A model generated the notes under the pieces. That model saw nothing but the letters and a program-made list of their open reading frames with translations, did no database searches and was not told where the DNA came from. The position numbers were made by a program, and so were the translations under genes. From Diadophis punctatus similis (taxonomy: Eukaryota; Chordata; Lepidosauria; Squamata; Dipsadidae), in contig JALIGW010000013.1 of NCBI GenBank assembly GCA_023053685.1, forward strand, positions 11,769,501 to 11,833,500: a stretch of 64,000 bases of DNA, in the 5' to 3' direction. Below, piece by piece: positions 1 through 11,958 of the stretch. Numbering within the stretch: the stretch's first letter is position 1; every line of letters starts with the position of its first letter.

Positions 1-219
1 AGGGAGGGAGACAGAGAGGGAGTTACCTATTTCCCATAGAAAACACGGAGCCGCAAAACCTGGATAGGCTTGGCTGGGGGTCATGTGACTGGTGGGAATG
101 AGTGACATCGAGTTGGCCATGCCCACCCAGGTTTTGTGGCTCCCAGTGTTTTGTTTTCTGTGGGAAACGGGCCCAAGTGGCTTTTTGAGTGTTTAAGATT
201 GCCGACCCCTGTAATAGTT
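1..219. mobile_element. hAT-type MITE, left end outside the window
   Basis: The right terminus gccgacccctg ends at 211, the usual CAGGGGTCGGC-type hAT end read in reverse. The next 8 bases (212-219, taatagtt) would be one copy of the target duplication; the other copy lies outside the window. The interior is a large imperfect palindrome: 28-64 (fully ...cccatagaaaacacgg, gcaaaacctgg) pairs with 126-170 (ccaggttttg, gtgttttgttttctgtggg). A module with gtcatgtgactgg and ttggccatgcccaccc recurs at 43.3 and 63.2 kb. No coding capacity. Confidence 0.7.
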
Positions 220-832
220 AAATCCCAAAATTAAATGTCTGTTTCTTTCAGTTTCTAGCAAGAAACCCATCATGGTTTCTAAGTAGAAACAAAGTTAGAC
301 AGTCTTTTCTTTAATCAGAGTAGTCAGTTTTGCCATTCCAGCCAATTCACCATTCTTCCATTGTTGGAATTTGTAAGCCTTCCATCTCTCTTTGAAAAAA
401 AGTCTTGCTGCTGTTGTCAAGTAAAGAAAGTCACATGTTTTCCTTCAATCTATTTGTTCAAATCTAGATTATGTGTGTTTTACACCATGCAAAAACACTT
501 TATTGATTAGTCAATGAAGATTCTCAGTCATCCAGGTAGAGTTGTCTGGAAGTTGGGTCAGAGCAGCTGGATTTCTTTTCTTTTTGGTTTGAAACATTTC
601 AGTGCTTATCCAAATAGTTTCTTCAGTCTGAGCAAGTTGGTTAGAGGGACCCAATATATATATGTGAGAATTATTATATCTATAACTATTATATGGTTAG
701 ATTATAGTATAGAGAAACTCACAACACATTTTATTCCCAAGAAAGCCTCAGTTCCATATTTATTTGAACTGGAAGGGATTACATTTAATAGAGATTACTT
801 TTATGTAGACCACTTGGGAGTATAGTATAATA

Positions 833-982
833 CCGTAAAACAGGAGTGTCTAACTGGCAGCCCACGGGCCAGATGTGTCACACATAGGCCACGCCCACCC
901 CAGCTCCGTGAAGGGGGAATACGTCACTAAATGTCACGTGTTGGCAACAGGACGCGGCGAGTTTGACACCTGTTCTGTAAAA
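833..982. mobile_element. short hAT-type MITE (CAGGAGTGTC ends)
   Basis: Inverted ends caggagtgtctaac (841) and gtttgacacctg (to 972-974) are flanked by ccgtaaaa (833-840) and ctgtaaaa (975-982), a 7/8 match as expected of an old 8-bp duplication. The interior holds ccacgcccacccc and a CpG-rich segment. The copy at 21689 is the same family. Non-coding. Confidence 0.7.
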
Positions 983-1659
983 TATTACTTTTGACCATGC
1001 ATCTAGATGATTACACTGCAACATAATATCTGAGTTATTAGGCTAGAAAGGTTACTCTGGTTTTAATATATCCCTTTTTGGATCCATATTAGGAAGTGGT
1101 GATTTAATAAGGCGACATTAAATTTACCATTTTTTTTTCAAGAAAAGGCTTCAATAAAATATCCCATAAAGCTAGACTGCAATCTTATTATAACTGAGGA
1201 AAAGTGAGTTGGCTCAACTATCAGTCAACACTGTATGGGATTTTGGATTACATCTCACACTACTATTATGCTTTGTGTGGGGTTCTGTCTTACTCCTTCC
1301 TACTTATTGATCACAGGGCGCAAAAGACGATATCACAGCACTTCATAATCAATCAGATTTGAGAAAATGATGCTGCCGCTGGGGCACAAAAATGCAGCTG
1401 AGATTTAGGTCACAGAGAATAAAACAAATAGGCAAATAAGCAACAGTTTGCACAATGTGCCAAACATGGGAAAAGGTATCAGATTAGCACTGCCAAAATT
1501 TTCAATAAAACCTGTTGTAGCTTCATGTCATTTTTTGATTGAAAACTGTTGGATTTGCCACCAAATATACTTAAAATTAGTGTGCTGCTTTTTCCAAAGG
1601 CAGTGGGGTTTTTTTTTAGATAATATGGCATGTCTCTTTAAAACACTGATCTTAAATCC
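983..1659. other. AT-rich spacer, nothing recognised
   Basis: No open frame of note, no repeat termini, no RNA gene seen. Confidence 0.5.
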
Positions 1660-2051
1660 TACAGGTCGGTCTCGACTTACAACAGTTCATTTAATGACCA
1701 AAGTTACAACGGCATGGAAAAATGTGACTTACGACCATTTTTCACACGACCGTTGCAGCATCCCCATGGTCACATGATCAAAATTCAGAGACTTGGCAAC
1801 TGATTCATATTTATGACAGTTACAGAGTTCCAGGGTCACGTGATCACCTTTTGCGACCTTCTGGCGAGCAAAGTCAATGGGGAAGCCAGATTCATTTAAG
1901 AACCGTGTTACTAATTTAACAACCGCCGTGATTCACTTAACAACTGTGGCAAGAAAGACCGTAAATTGGGACAATATTCACTCAACAAATGTCTCACTTA
2001 GCAACAGAAATTTTGGGCTCAATTTTGGTCGTATATCGAGGACTACCTGTA
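1660..2051. mobile_element. TA-flanked MITE, family M (copy 1)
   Basis: Begins TA-CAGGTCGGTCTCGACTTAC and ends CGAGGACTACCTG-TA, so imperfect inverted ends of the type CAGGTAGTCCTCGACTTA are bounded by TA dinucleotides. The interior alternates phrases such as cacttaacaactgtggc, gaccttctg and catccccatggtcac. The family recurs at 9047, 36866, 40485 and 51571. A TA duplication suggests a Tc1/mariner-type origin; no transposase is present, so this is inference. Confidence 0.7.
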
Positions 2052-4106
2052 CTCTAGATTGATTTTTAAAGTTAAATGATTCAGACAAAGTTTGATTTTC
2101 TCCCCCTTCCTTGCTATGCGCGTACAGTTTTAGAATACTATTTAGTTTTATGCCTCTCACTTCTTTGACATTGTTCTGTAAGTGCTGTCTTCCTAAGAAT
2201 AATATTTTTTCCACCATGGGTATTCTGCTATAGTTGTTCCATCTCCAAATATGTTTTTTCCCCACTATATCCACATGTCAATCAACACCTTCTTTTAAAT
2301 GAGCAAATGACAGGCAGCAGAATTCAAATTAAGGATAACAGAGGGGTTTTTCCCCCCACTGAAACTTCATTGCTATGCTATAAAAAGTATATCTGCATTA
2401 GAAATTGGAGTGATTTGCACAGCTGAAATCTATTGTAAGATATTATTTTTACAGAAAACAAATATGCCCACTATCCCAAAGAAGATTTATTGGGGGGGGG
2501 GACTGCTAACAAAAGCAAATATTTATTGTACCATAGTATTCCACAAACCCCAGAGGCTTCTCTATCACTTTTATGATAGAGGAAGTTATCCTGCAAATAG
2601 CAAATGGTGGAATTAACACATATTCATTTCATGTTTTTTTTTAATTTCTTTATTTATTACTAGAACACTTATTTATTTATTTAATTATTACATTTTATTT
2701 TGATAATTAAGACTAGATTTCTGGAGTCTCTGAGTAGCTGTTTTAATGTTTGTATTGATGTGCCAAAGCTTAAGAAGTGCAAAGTTATGATGGCAATGTA
2801 GTGATGTTAAAATATATTCAGCACCTGCTGTATCAAAACACATTTTTAAAAACAGATAGAAACCATATGTTTCTTCTTTGGCTGTGAAAAATAAACAGAT
2901 GCTCTAAAACACTCACATTGGAAGCATTTTTTAAAAAAAAAAACCAGAAATGATAATTCTGAAAAATGATGTGTAAGAAAGAGTGGGAGGGGAGTGGTAA
3001 TGGCAAGTTTACAGGGTTTTCTATTAAACAGTCATAAAGTATGAACTTGAGTGCTTCTCATTTACACTTTCTCATTCACAGTCAGAAAGAAAATACTATA
3101 GTTAAAAACTGTTTAATCAGCGCTACTGTAACTGGGTTGCAGAACTCCAAATAACCTTGAGATGGCAACATAGATTTAGAGATTTATACATCTTTTGGCT
3201 GCAGTCTGTACTTTTTCAGCTCAAATAAGGTAGCCCATTCTTGGTCCTCATAGAATGTTCAAGAACATAACTCCAAATAAGGGACATATACTGCAGTTGC
3301 CCACTCCTTTTTCAATGCCATGGTAAACATATATGTGAAATTCGATGAGAGGTGATTTCTTCAACCATGTGCTTTTTACATGTAGAATCAAGCTTTCTGT
3401 AGGCTACTTCATGCATGCATGTATTTACCTTAGACTTCAAAATACAAGATAATTTGTATGAAGAAATGACCCATCACACAGATAATTCACAGGGCTAGTT
3501 TTCATTCACTTGTCTCTAGATCATCTGTCACTGTATTATTTAGGAATAGAAGGTTGGTGTGGAACCAAGGCTGGGGAGTGGGGACCCCATGGTGGGGAGA
3601 AACTATGGCTACCAACACTCTACCTGAGGTTGCAACAGAAGGGAGAAGATGCTGCGGCATGTTGGTAGAATACTAAAACATAACGGAATGATTGCACATG
3701 CTAGCCTACCTACTTGTCTATAAAACAGGATACCATCCCTGGAGTCATATTCTTATAATTTTTACTGAAAACAATTTATAAATCCAGAAGATAGTCACAA
3801 AATGTACAATAATAATGCACAGAGAGGTGAATATGAATATACTCATTTCTATGAATATGAAAATTGCTTTTTAAAGAGATGCTTGCAAATTTGGCTAATT
3901 TGGGCCACCTTGATTACCGTACTTCATGTTTCCATCTAGATTTTCTGCTATCTGCTTTTCCTTGGTTCAGAATGAAACAATGTTGGCATAAGCTCTATAC
4001 CAATTTCTATACTACCTCTATTGTCTATTCTGTGTTGTTATTATTGAATGACATGGTCCTGATTTCTGACTGTGCCAATCATTAAGAGGTTGGTTTTCTT
4101 CACTGG
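2052..4106. other. AT-rich spacer
   Basis: Contains T/A-rich low-complexity sequence at 2630-2700 and short homopolymers. No supported gene or classified repeat; short open frames at 2410 and 3864 have no recognisable domain. Confidence 0.5.
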
Positions 4107-4156
<50 letters not shown>

Positions 4157-4169
4157 ATCTATCTATCTA
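4107..4169. repeat. TGTC tetranucleotide microsatellite passing into ATCT
   Basis: About twelve near-perfect TGTC/TCTG units followed by a short ATCT run. Confidence 0.95.
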
Positions 4170-5422
4170 GACTTATAGACTCATTTTATATATTCTTCAT
4201 TACTTCTCCATAACTCAAATGAATGCAAAATGAAGTGCAAACAAATCAGAATATAAGACCTGGGAACAAAATCACAATGTAAGACCTGGGAACTTATATT
4301 ACAATCTATTACAGCCATAAAGCATCTATAGAGGAAGAGAACAGAACTTGGTGAGGATTTACATTAGGTTTGGCAATCATCTACAATTTCAAAAGTTTTT
4401 GTGGTGATTTCAGAAGAAACATGACCTAAAACTTTGTTTTCTATTTGAATAAAACTTTTTTATACATTTTCTTTCCCATTTGAAAGTTTGATAAATTAGG
4501 TTATTGTTCACTTGGATGTAATAAGGCATTGAATGTAATGAGAATCATATAATATACAATTCACTGATACATAAAATATTATTTAACATTTATATTATAC
4601 TTTTTCATTCCAAAATCCCTGTTTCCCTAAATCTTGAATCTTTCAATATGTAATTCTGTCCTGAAAGGAAATTAAAGAACAATTGTCCAATTTATGTAGG
4701 CTCAATTGCATATTGGAAACATGTTTCTGTGCTCACATCTTATCATAGAAAAGTCATTGTTATTGCACAGGTGAGTGTTATATGGATGTTCGGAAAGTAT
4801 AAAACTCCAAGAAAATTAGTTGAAATATGGTCAGTCCACTGCTGAGGAAGGTGAAGCTGGTACTGGCATCTTGAAGAAGCTATAATGAAGTCATGTCATC
4901 ACACAAATGAATTGCCTAATTTATGTCATTTGTGCGATACTGTCCTGATGTAGAAGATTATATTTGCAGATGACTATGGAAGTTGAATTCCACAACTTCA
5001 TCTACCCTGAGCCAATATTATTGCTAGTATTAATATGCTATTAGTGCTGAGCTATAAATTCTGAGGCACATATGGCTGCAGAAATTGAGAAACTGTTTTG
5101 CTGATACCGCTACTTACATAGATTGATAGTTTGGAACTTAAATGGTAACTTTGACCAGTTTGTCAGCTTACATTAATGAGTTTCAGAAAAGCACAAGTAA
5201 CACACCAGATTTATTATTTATTTTACTATTTGTTGGTAAATACTATTTCAAGGCACCATATGTAGCACTTGCTCTTCCAATTCAATTCAAAATAATGTTT
5301 TTTTCCAGTCTGTGAGCAGTTTACAAAGAATACGTAGAATTAACAGCTGTAATGTAAAAATAGCTTATGTCTAGAAACTGTAAGGGCTGTTGACTACAGA
5401 ATTAAAAGAACAAGAACTATTG
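4170..5422. other. AT-rich spacer
   Basis: No repeat terminus, RNA gene or coding signal recognised. Confidence 0.45.
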
Positions 5423-5940
5423 GTCTAAGACCGTGATGGTGTACCTATGGCACGCGTGCCACTAGTGGCACGTGGAGCCATATTGGTGGGCACGTGAGCT
5501 CAGGTCCGTGATTTTTGGGCCTTCTGGGCCCACTGGAATTCGGGAAACAGCCTGTTTTCAGCTTCCGGGGGGGCTGGGGAAGGCCCGTTTTTTTGCTCTC
5601 CCCAAGCTCCAGAGCCTTTCTAGGAGCCTGGGGAGGACAAAAACGGCCTTCCCCACCCCCTGAAGGTCCTCTGGAGGCTGGAAACATTCCATTTGCCGAC
5701 TTCCGGTTGAACTGGAAGTTCCTTTTTTTGCTCTCTCCAGGTTTCAGAGCCTTTCGAGGAGCCTGGGGAGTGCGAAAATGGCCTTCCCCCCCCGGAGGCC
5801 CTCCAGAGGCCAGAAATGGTCCATTTCCCAACTTGTGGGGGCATGGAATTATGGGTGTGTGCATGCACGTGCGCTCGCCCCCCTCGCACCCTCCCCTTTG
5901 GCATGCGAACCAAAAAAGGTTCACCATCACTGGTCTAAGA
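5423..5940. mobile_element. hAT-type element, CAGTGATGG family, GC-rich core
   Basis: Perfect 8-bp target duplication gtctaaga (5423-5430 and 5933-5940) around ends ccgtgatggtgtacc (5431) and ggttcaccatcactg (to 5932). The left subterminal region has tatggcacgcgtgccac, also present at 53.8 and 56.3 kb. The core contains two related G/C-rich units (about 5588-5640 and 5722-5775, both with gctctcc...cagagcctttc and gcctgggga). Open frames of up to 172 codons here arise from the GC-rich sequence and lack domains. It is inserted beside SINE-like sequence (5941-6034). Confidence 0.88.
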
Positions 5941-6034
5941 GATAGCAACTTGCCCAAAATCACCTCATGATTTCCATTCTAATGGTGACTTGAACTTTGG
6001 TCAAAAATTTTAACCATTATACCACACCGGCTCT
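5941..6034 (-). repeat. tRNA-derived SINE fragment (Sauria-like), 5' part
   Basis: Read on the minus strand it starts agccggtgtggtataatgg, the A-box type head of squamate SINEs, followed by a B-box-like gttcaagtcacc and the conserved ggtgattttgggcaag phrase. The hAT element to its left seems to have split it from its 3' part. Confidence 0.65.
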
Positions 6035-7384
6035 CAGGTTTGTGATTTGAAAAATAACATTTTAAATAAGGGTTTGAGGGAGTAAATATGATAATTAATA
6101 ATGGACTGGAGAATGGAGAGAGGACTGTATTTTTTCCCTCATAACCAGCTAGTCCTGGGTCTTCAATGACACCTGTATGATATTTTGTACTCTCACTGCA
6201 TGAAGAATTACAGCTCGCATTGGCAACATTTGCCTTCAGATGTTTCAGTATTTTGAATTCTTCATTGAGTGGAGGTCTCTCATTCTCCTTTTTTCAAAAG
6301 AGTCCAGATCATTCCCTTCTGTTCTCTGACATTTATGAATAATTAAGTTCCAATTTCCCCCCTTATTTTTTTTTCTTTTGCCCTTCTATAATAAAGTGTG
6401 CAAAGCTCCTCACCGTTAGCTAAGACAGGCCACATTCATAAATCTCTTCTATTTGGCAAGAATAACATAATATAGTTTCCCCCTGTGAATCAATGCTGCC
6501 ATTTATATTATTTCTGTAGCCACTGTATAGGTTTCTATTTGATCTTTCCCTACAGTCTCCCTTTTGCTCACTGTTTTTTATATAAGAATTTAGGAAAGAA
6601 ATCCTTTTCTTGTTTAGATTCCCTGATCTTATTACCTTGCATTTCTCCATGCTTAATTGCATAAAGCACTTGTATTCCTTTGAGCCCATTCTAACAGAAT
6701 CATTTTGTCATTTTGCCCTTCTTTCTATTGATTTCTGTGTTCAAGTATAAAAAAGCAAAATGTTTCTTTATCTGAACACACTACTTCTAGTTCACAGCAG
6801 GAGCTTTGATGCATATCTAGATGTTAGGGCAAAGCAATCTTTTAAAAAATATATATTTCATTTGTTGATTTTAGAACTCATCCATCCTCATATCTAGATC
6901 AAAATCTAGATATCAAAATGATGCTGCAGAACAGCAACATGTGATATATGGCTTTCTTTTTTCTTCTGAACACCTTGCTCAGTTTTATAAACAATAGTTT
7001 GTATGCCATTATTTTTCTTCCACAAGCAACACAAACTGGCTGAATAAGAAAACCACATCTATTTTATAACCATCTGTGCAAGCAAATTCCTACCATTTTA
7101 TACAATCAGTTAATGACAAGAAAAGTAATGTGCAACAACCTGCAGGGATAGTACTTAAAATATAAACTTATGTGATAATATTTTTGCTGATTTTTTTAAT
7201 GGAATAGTATAGTATTCCTTTCACGTGGTGATGTAATGTTAGGAGGTTGGGGCCATATGTATTTCTGGGGGAGAGAACTACATAGGAGACTTGCCAAAAC
7301 TCTCTTCTTGTAACTTCATCTTGAAATTTTCAAGAAGGGAGAACTCTAAATAGACTCTCTCTAGATATCTGCACTAAACTTATG
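6035..7384. other. AT-rich spacer
   Basis: Nothing recognised. The minus-strand frame at 6420-6689 has no known domain and no codon bias that persuades me. Confidence 0.45.
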
Positions 7385-7690
7385 TGGGAAGACACTGTCT
7401 GATATACCATGGTACTGCTCTGTGTAGGGCTTCAAAGCTAATGACCAGCTCTTGGAACTGGGCCTGGAAAACTTCTGGTAACCGGCACATACAGTAGATT
7501 GGAATTTGTTCATAGCTATTTGTTATTGTCTCCTGACAGATTGTCCTACATCACTGAATGTGGTCCCAGCTGCAGCTTCTGAATCATTACCAAAGACAAA
7601 TTCACACCGATCACATTGCAGTAGTCTTACTGAGTGATGGTCAGGATATGAGTTATTAATGCAAGGGTCCGCATGGGATCATAGTTCATA
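7385..7690 (-). mobile_element. old L2-like LINE fragment, end of ORF2
   Basis: On the minus strand it is related to the region of the L2-type LINE at 27.7-27.9 kb: a decayed equivalent of ...DYCNALY... (near 7597-7615) and of the FKVLVLTFKAL segment (near 7430-7460). Heavily mutated; not translatable over any length. Confidence 0.55.
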
Positions 7691-8559
7691 AGCCATCCAG
7701 TACTCAGCTAAATCATTGGTTCCATGTACTACTTAAAAAAGGAGATGGGAACTCAGAAAGATCCTTTTTGGGGATACTGTTTTGGAGACACATGTCTTTG
7801 CCTAGATTGACTACTGGGGATAGTAATGTTAGTGCCAAATTTAGGTTTTGTTGAATGAATGTGTAAAGTGGCATTACTTTAACAATAAAATATATAAAAT
7901 CTATTTATAAGTAAACTCTTATTAAATGTTAATTTTTGTCCATGTGTTTTTTTCCCTGGTCTTCCAAACTTCTTGGAAGTTAGCAGGGTTAGCCTTTTGG
8001 GGTGGGGGGAGGCAATGTGTGATATGCCCCCTTTAAAACAATTATTATAAGTCTGAGAAGTGTGTGATAACTTTATATAGTATAATATATTGTGATATAA
8101 AGAAAATATATAAAATACATATTAACTTAGCTTTTTCCTTTGATAAAGAGGACATATCAATATAAGACAAATCGGACCCCCCCCCCCCAGAAACAAGAAA
8201 ATGGGATTTTTTCATTCTTGTTTTAAATTTTGGAGAAGGAGTAGGGTGTGTGAAAGAAGTGCCAAAACAGCTAACTAACTGCCAAAATTCTAGATGTTGA
8301 ATACAGACCATTTTGTCAGGTTTCACCTTCCAGGAAAGAATAAACCAGTTGACCAAATCCCCAAATCCCGGAACTAGAGGTTATATTCAAATCTTATGTA
8401 ACACGCTACCTTACTACTATTTTTGTGTTGTCTGATCTGTTTCTGAACTGTCCTTTGTTTTTTTAACCATCAGATTGTTCTTTTCACTTTTTCTGCGATA
8501 ATTACAAAGGATCAGATAAAGACCGAGAGAGCAATGTAAGGATAAAAAGGAAGGAATGC
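7691..8559. other. spacer, nothing recognised
   Basis: Includes short C-runs (8177-8189). The minus-strand open frame at 8045-8356 has no recognisable domain. Confidence 0.45.
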
Positions 8560-8790
8560 TTTTTCTTTCCTCCAGTTCAATTGTGTCTGATTCTTGGAGA
8601 CTACCTGACAACTCCCTGCAGTTTTTTTGACAAGATTTTTCAGAAAAGGTTTGCCATTGCCTGCTTCTTAGAGTTGAGCAAAAGTGACTGGGCCAAGGTC
8701 ACCCAGCTGACTTTCTGCCCAAGGTAGAACTAGAAATCATGGTCTCCTAGTTTTTTGCCTGATGCCTTTAACCACTACAGCAGACTGGCG
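8560..8790 (-). repeat. tRNA-derived SINE (minus strand)
   Basis: The minus strand begins gccagtctgctgtagtgg (A-box head), has ttctagttctacc in the B-box position, then gctgggtgaccttggccc, and a tail with ggcaatggcaaacc, ttgtcaa and ctgcaggga. The same tail type is seen in the SINE at 32290-32568. Confidence 0.75.
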
Positions 8791-9046
8791 TTCTAATTAC
8801 ACAGAGTTAGCTAAATAATTTCCCAGGGTCACATAAAGGTTGAGAGCAGTATAAGGATAAAAAGGATTGAATGTGGTTTTAGTGATAAAAGACTACACAC
8901 AAAATAATCCAGATGACAAAAGAGAACATAATACATTTTGTTTTCCTGCTTTCTCCATCTCTCCAAATAAACTGCCTAACTAAACTGTAACAGAAGACTG
9001 AACCACAAACTGTAGGGCAGACACCCCCAAGGTAGCATTTGTGGAG
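8791..9046. other. short spacer
   Basis: No feature recognised between the SINE and the next MITE. Confidence 0.4.
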
Positions 9047-9400
9047 TACAGGTTGTCCACAACTTATGACTGGATTTTTGGTCATAAGTCATTATGGTTG
9101 TACGTTGAGGCACCCACATGACCAAACCTGATTTTACACTCTCTCTTTTTTTTTGTGGCAGTTGTTAAGCCAAATAACCATGGTTGTTAAGCACATGCTT
9201 CACTTGTAAGTGCAAATCCATTCTTTCAAATGGGTGGGGTTTTTTGCCAGAAACCGGCATACAGTGTCAGAAACTGTCATAAAACTTTGCAGAATGTGAC
9301 CATGTGACCCCAGGAATGTGGGGTAGGGTGTCACAATATTTTACAACAGCTAGAAGTGCTTTATGTTAAATGGCTGGTTGTAAGTCAAAGACTATATCTA
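9047..9400. mobile_element. TA-flanked MITE, family M (copy 2, diverged)
   Basis: Starts TA-CAGGTTGTCCACAACTTA and ends gtaagtcaaagactatatcTA. Internal phrases (gttgttaagcc, gtgaccatgtgacccc) match family M, but the ends have diverged and the interior is rearranged. Confidence 0.55.
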
Positions 9401-10388
9401 GTGCTCTGAAAAGGTATTTTGTTTGATGAAAATGGTACCCTTGATGTTAAGAATGGCATGTAGTGACTCTGTAGCTTACCCTCACTGTATTTTGGAACTC
9501 TACGGGAATGCATAGGTAATTTTAAAGAAGTTATGCAGGAATGGTTAATGAAAATGAGCGACAACTCAATCCCGGGAAAGGAGAAAGCGTGAGAATGAAA
9601 CTGAAGATAACCTTCTTTGAATTAGTTTGGTATAAGAAGGGGGAGAAAGAAACTCTGGCGGGCTTTCAAGATTCTGTTATTATTCCTATAATAATCAAGT
9701 AACATTCCTGTAACAGTTTTCTGACTGGCAAACCTCAAAGTTCCGTCAGGAGCTTTTCTCACAAAACTCATACTATTGAGAGGATTTCAAATAACATTTC
9801 TGCATAGTACTGGCCAAAGTGCTTCCAGTTCAACAAATCCCTAAGGCATCAAAGATGGCCCAATTAGAGTACCTTTAACACCCACTGAAAGTCTTCTAGG
9901 TGAGGGGAGTTTGTCAAATGCTAAGGGACTGTTTGCGCTGTGTTGAAGATGCTCTTCTCCATAGTGGGTGGAGCTAACCTCCAAGAATGGGTTAAACCTG
10001 CCCTCTAGCCAATCAGGACTGAGTCTCAAAACTACAAAAGCCTTCGTTGTGCTTCGATATCCCCTCTTTTACTCAGTCCTTAGCCATAAAAGGTACATGT
10101 TTTAGCCCATATCCTGCCCATTGTAATATTTCAGCTACTTCTAGAGAAGATTGAAGGAATCTTCTTCAACAGCAATGGCCACCTACATATCTTCATCCAG
10201 GCAAATTGGGATACCTCTTCACTCTGGTAAGTGACCTCCATGAGGAAAAATCAAAGCTAAACTAAATGATTTTGCACAATCCTCCTGAAAAAATGATACA
10301 TTCTTTGGTGACTTCCTCATATCATTATCAGAGAGCCCACCACCCTATTCTACTATTTCTCAATTTTGTTTATATACAGAAATAAACA
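9401..10388. other. spacer
   Basis: No classified repeat; the minus-strand frame 9841-10029 has no recognised domain. Confidence 0.4.
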
Positions 10389-11005
10389 TGAATCAATCAG
10401 AATAGAGCTGGAAGAGACCTTGGAGGTCTTCTAATCCAACCCCCTACTCAAGTAGGAGACCCTATACCATTTCAGACAGCTGGCTGCCCAGTCTTCTCTT
10501 AAAAACCTCCAATGATGAAGCACCTACAATTTCTGAAGGCAAGCTCTTCCATTGGTTAATTGTCCTCACTGTTAGGAAGTTTCTCCTTAATTCCAGGTTG
10601 CTTCTCTCCTTGATTAGTTTCCATCCATTGTTTCTTGTCTTGAACTTCTGGTGCCTTGAAAAATAAGTTGATCTTTGTGGTAGCCCCCAAATACTGGAAT
10701 ACTGCTATCATGTCACCCCAATCCTTCTTTTCTCTAGACTACCCAATCCTGCAACCGTTCTTCATATGTTTTTGTCTCCAGAACTTTAATCATAATAGTT
10801 GCTCTTCTTTGTACTTTTTCCAAAGTCTCAACATCTTTTTCTAATATGGTAATCAAAACTGGATGTAGTATTCCAGGTGTGGTCTTACTAAGGATTTATA
10901 AAACAGTACTAATACTTCACGTGATTTTGCTTCTGTGCCCCTGTTTATGCAACCAAGGATTGTATTAGCTTTTTTGGCTGTTACCGCATACTGCTGGCTC
11001 ATAAT
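10389..11005 (-). mobile_element. CR1 LINE, 3' end, 5'-truncated
   Basis: The classic CR1 3' region in antisense: agctggaagagaccttgg, aatccaaccccctact, then ccaggtgtggtcttact and attagcttttttggctg further along. On the minus strand this is the end of the reverse transcriptase ORF plus the 3' UTR, with the element's 3' terminus at about 10389. The protein frame is broken throughout. 5' truncation at about 11005 is typical of target-primed reverse transcription. Confidence 0.85.
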
Positions 11006-11432
11006 TTATAGCAGTGTTTAAGACTCTGCAAAACCAGAAAGCATCAGAATGTCAGTTGACTCTGTAGATCACCTTTGAATTTCTGAAGCAATTCAAAGGT
11101 AACTGGCTCAATTTGATGCCTTGAATCAACCTGAAGATTCAATACAAAGATTTGATTCAAAGGGATGAGTCAATCTAACGTCCTTTGAATTGAATCACTC
11201 ACTCAAAGCTTTACCCAGACCTACTATTAAATACAACACACTTCAGGACTAATATAGATTTTCTGACAGTGCTCTTCCAGGATTTCAGGCAGAAGCTTTT
11301 CCAGCCCCATCTTGGGTGTTGAAATCTGGGTTCTTCTGAATTCTATTACAGAGCAACAACCCCTTTCCTACATTTCTGCTTTGCATATCATAATGCTATA
11401 ATAAAAGAAATATATTAGCGAATTATACATAT
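11006..11432. other. spacer rich in GAATCAA-like motifs
   Basis: Between 11060 and 11215, variants of ttgaatc/gattcaa occur repeatedly on both strands. No family recognised. Confidence 0.4.
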
Positions 11433-11958
11433 GTACTATACAGGGTCGGGTTCCTATTTTTTTTACTACCACTCTGTGGGCGTGGCTTATTTTGTGGGTG
11501 TGGCTTGCCAGCCATGTGACCGGGTGGGCGTGGGCCTCAGGAGCTTGGCAGCGGCCGGAGCAGCGGAGGGGATTGCTCCACTCAGCAGCTCGAGAAGTCT
11601 CAAACGTGCGAAAATGCCTAGGATCATCATGCGTTCATGGCTTCTCGGACTGCTGAAGGGAGGGGAATGGAGAGAGCTCCTGCCGCCCATTTTTTCAGCA
11701 TCTCATGCACTCCCTCAGCCATCCTCCCCTGCTTGGACTCACTGTGGGGTAGGAAGGCAGCGCATGCGCAGTGCCGGAAGCTCGGCTTCTGGGCATGCGC
11801 AGAAGAATTTTTTTAAAAAAATTTTTTTTTTAAAAATTTTTTAATGGTGGCACCCAGGCACCGGTAACTGACCGCACCGGTACTGTGACGTCACTAGCGG
11901 GCCGCTACCGGTGCTATAGAGTGGACCGCCCTGGTAGAAACCCACCACTGGTATTATA
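11433..11958. mobile_element. hAT-type element, CAGTGGTGGGTTC family (510 bp)
   Basis: Ends cagggtcgggttcc (11441) and gaaacccaccactg (to 11950), flanked by gtactata and gtattata (7/8). The interior has the gtgggcgtggc / gtgggtgtggc module, one copy of a unit containing agcagctcgagaagt and cctaggatcatcatg, then agcgcatgcgca and gcaccggtaactgaccgc. The element at 61131-62015 is the same family in the opposite orientation and longer. The 137-codon open frame inside is not a recognisable protein. Confidence 0.88.

Noticed and set aside
5445..5970. 172- and 151-codon frames on opposite strands
   Set aside because: GC-rich hAT core with proline/glycine-rich artefacts on both strands.
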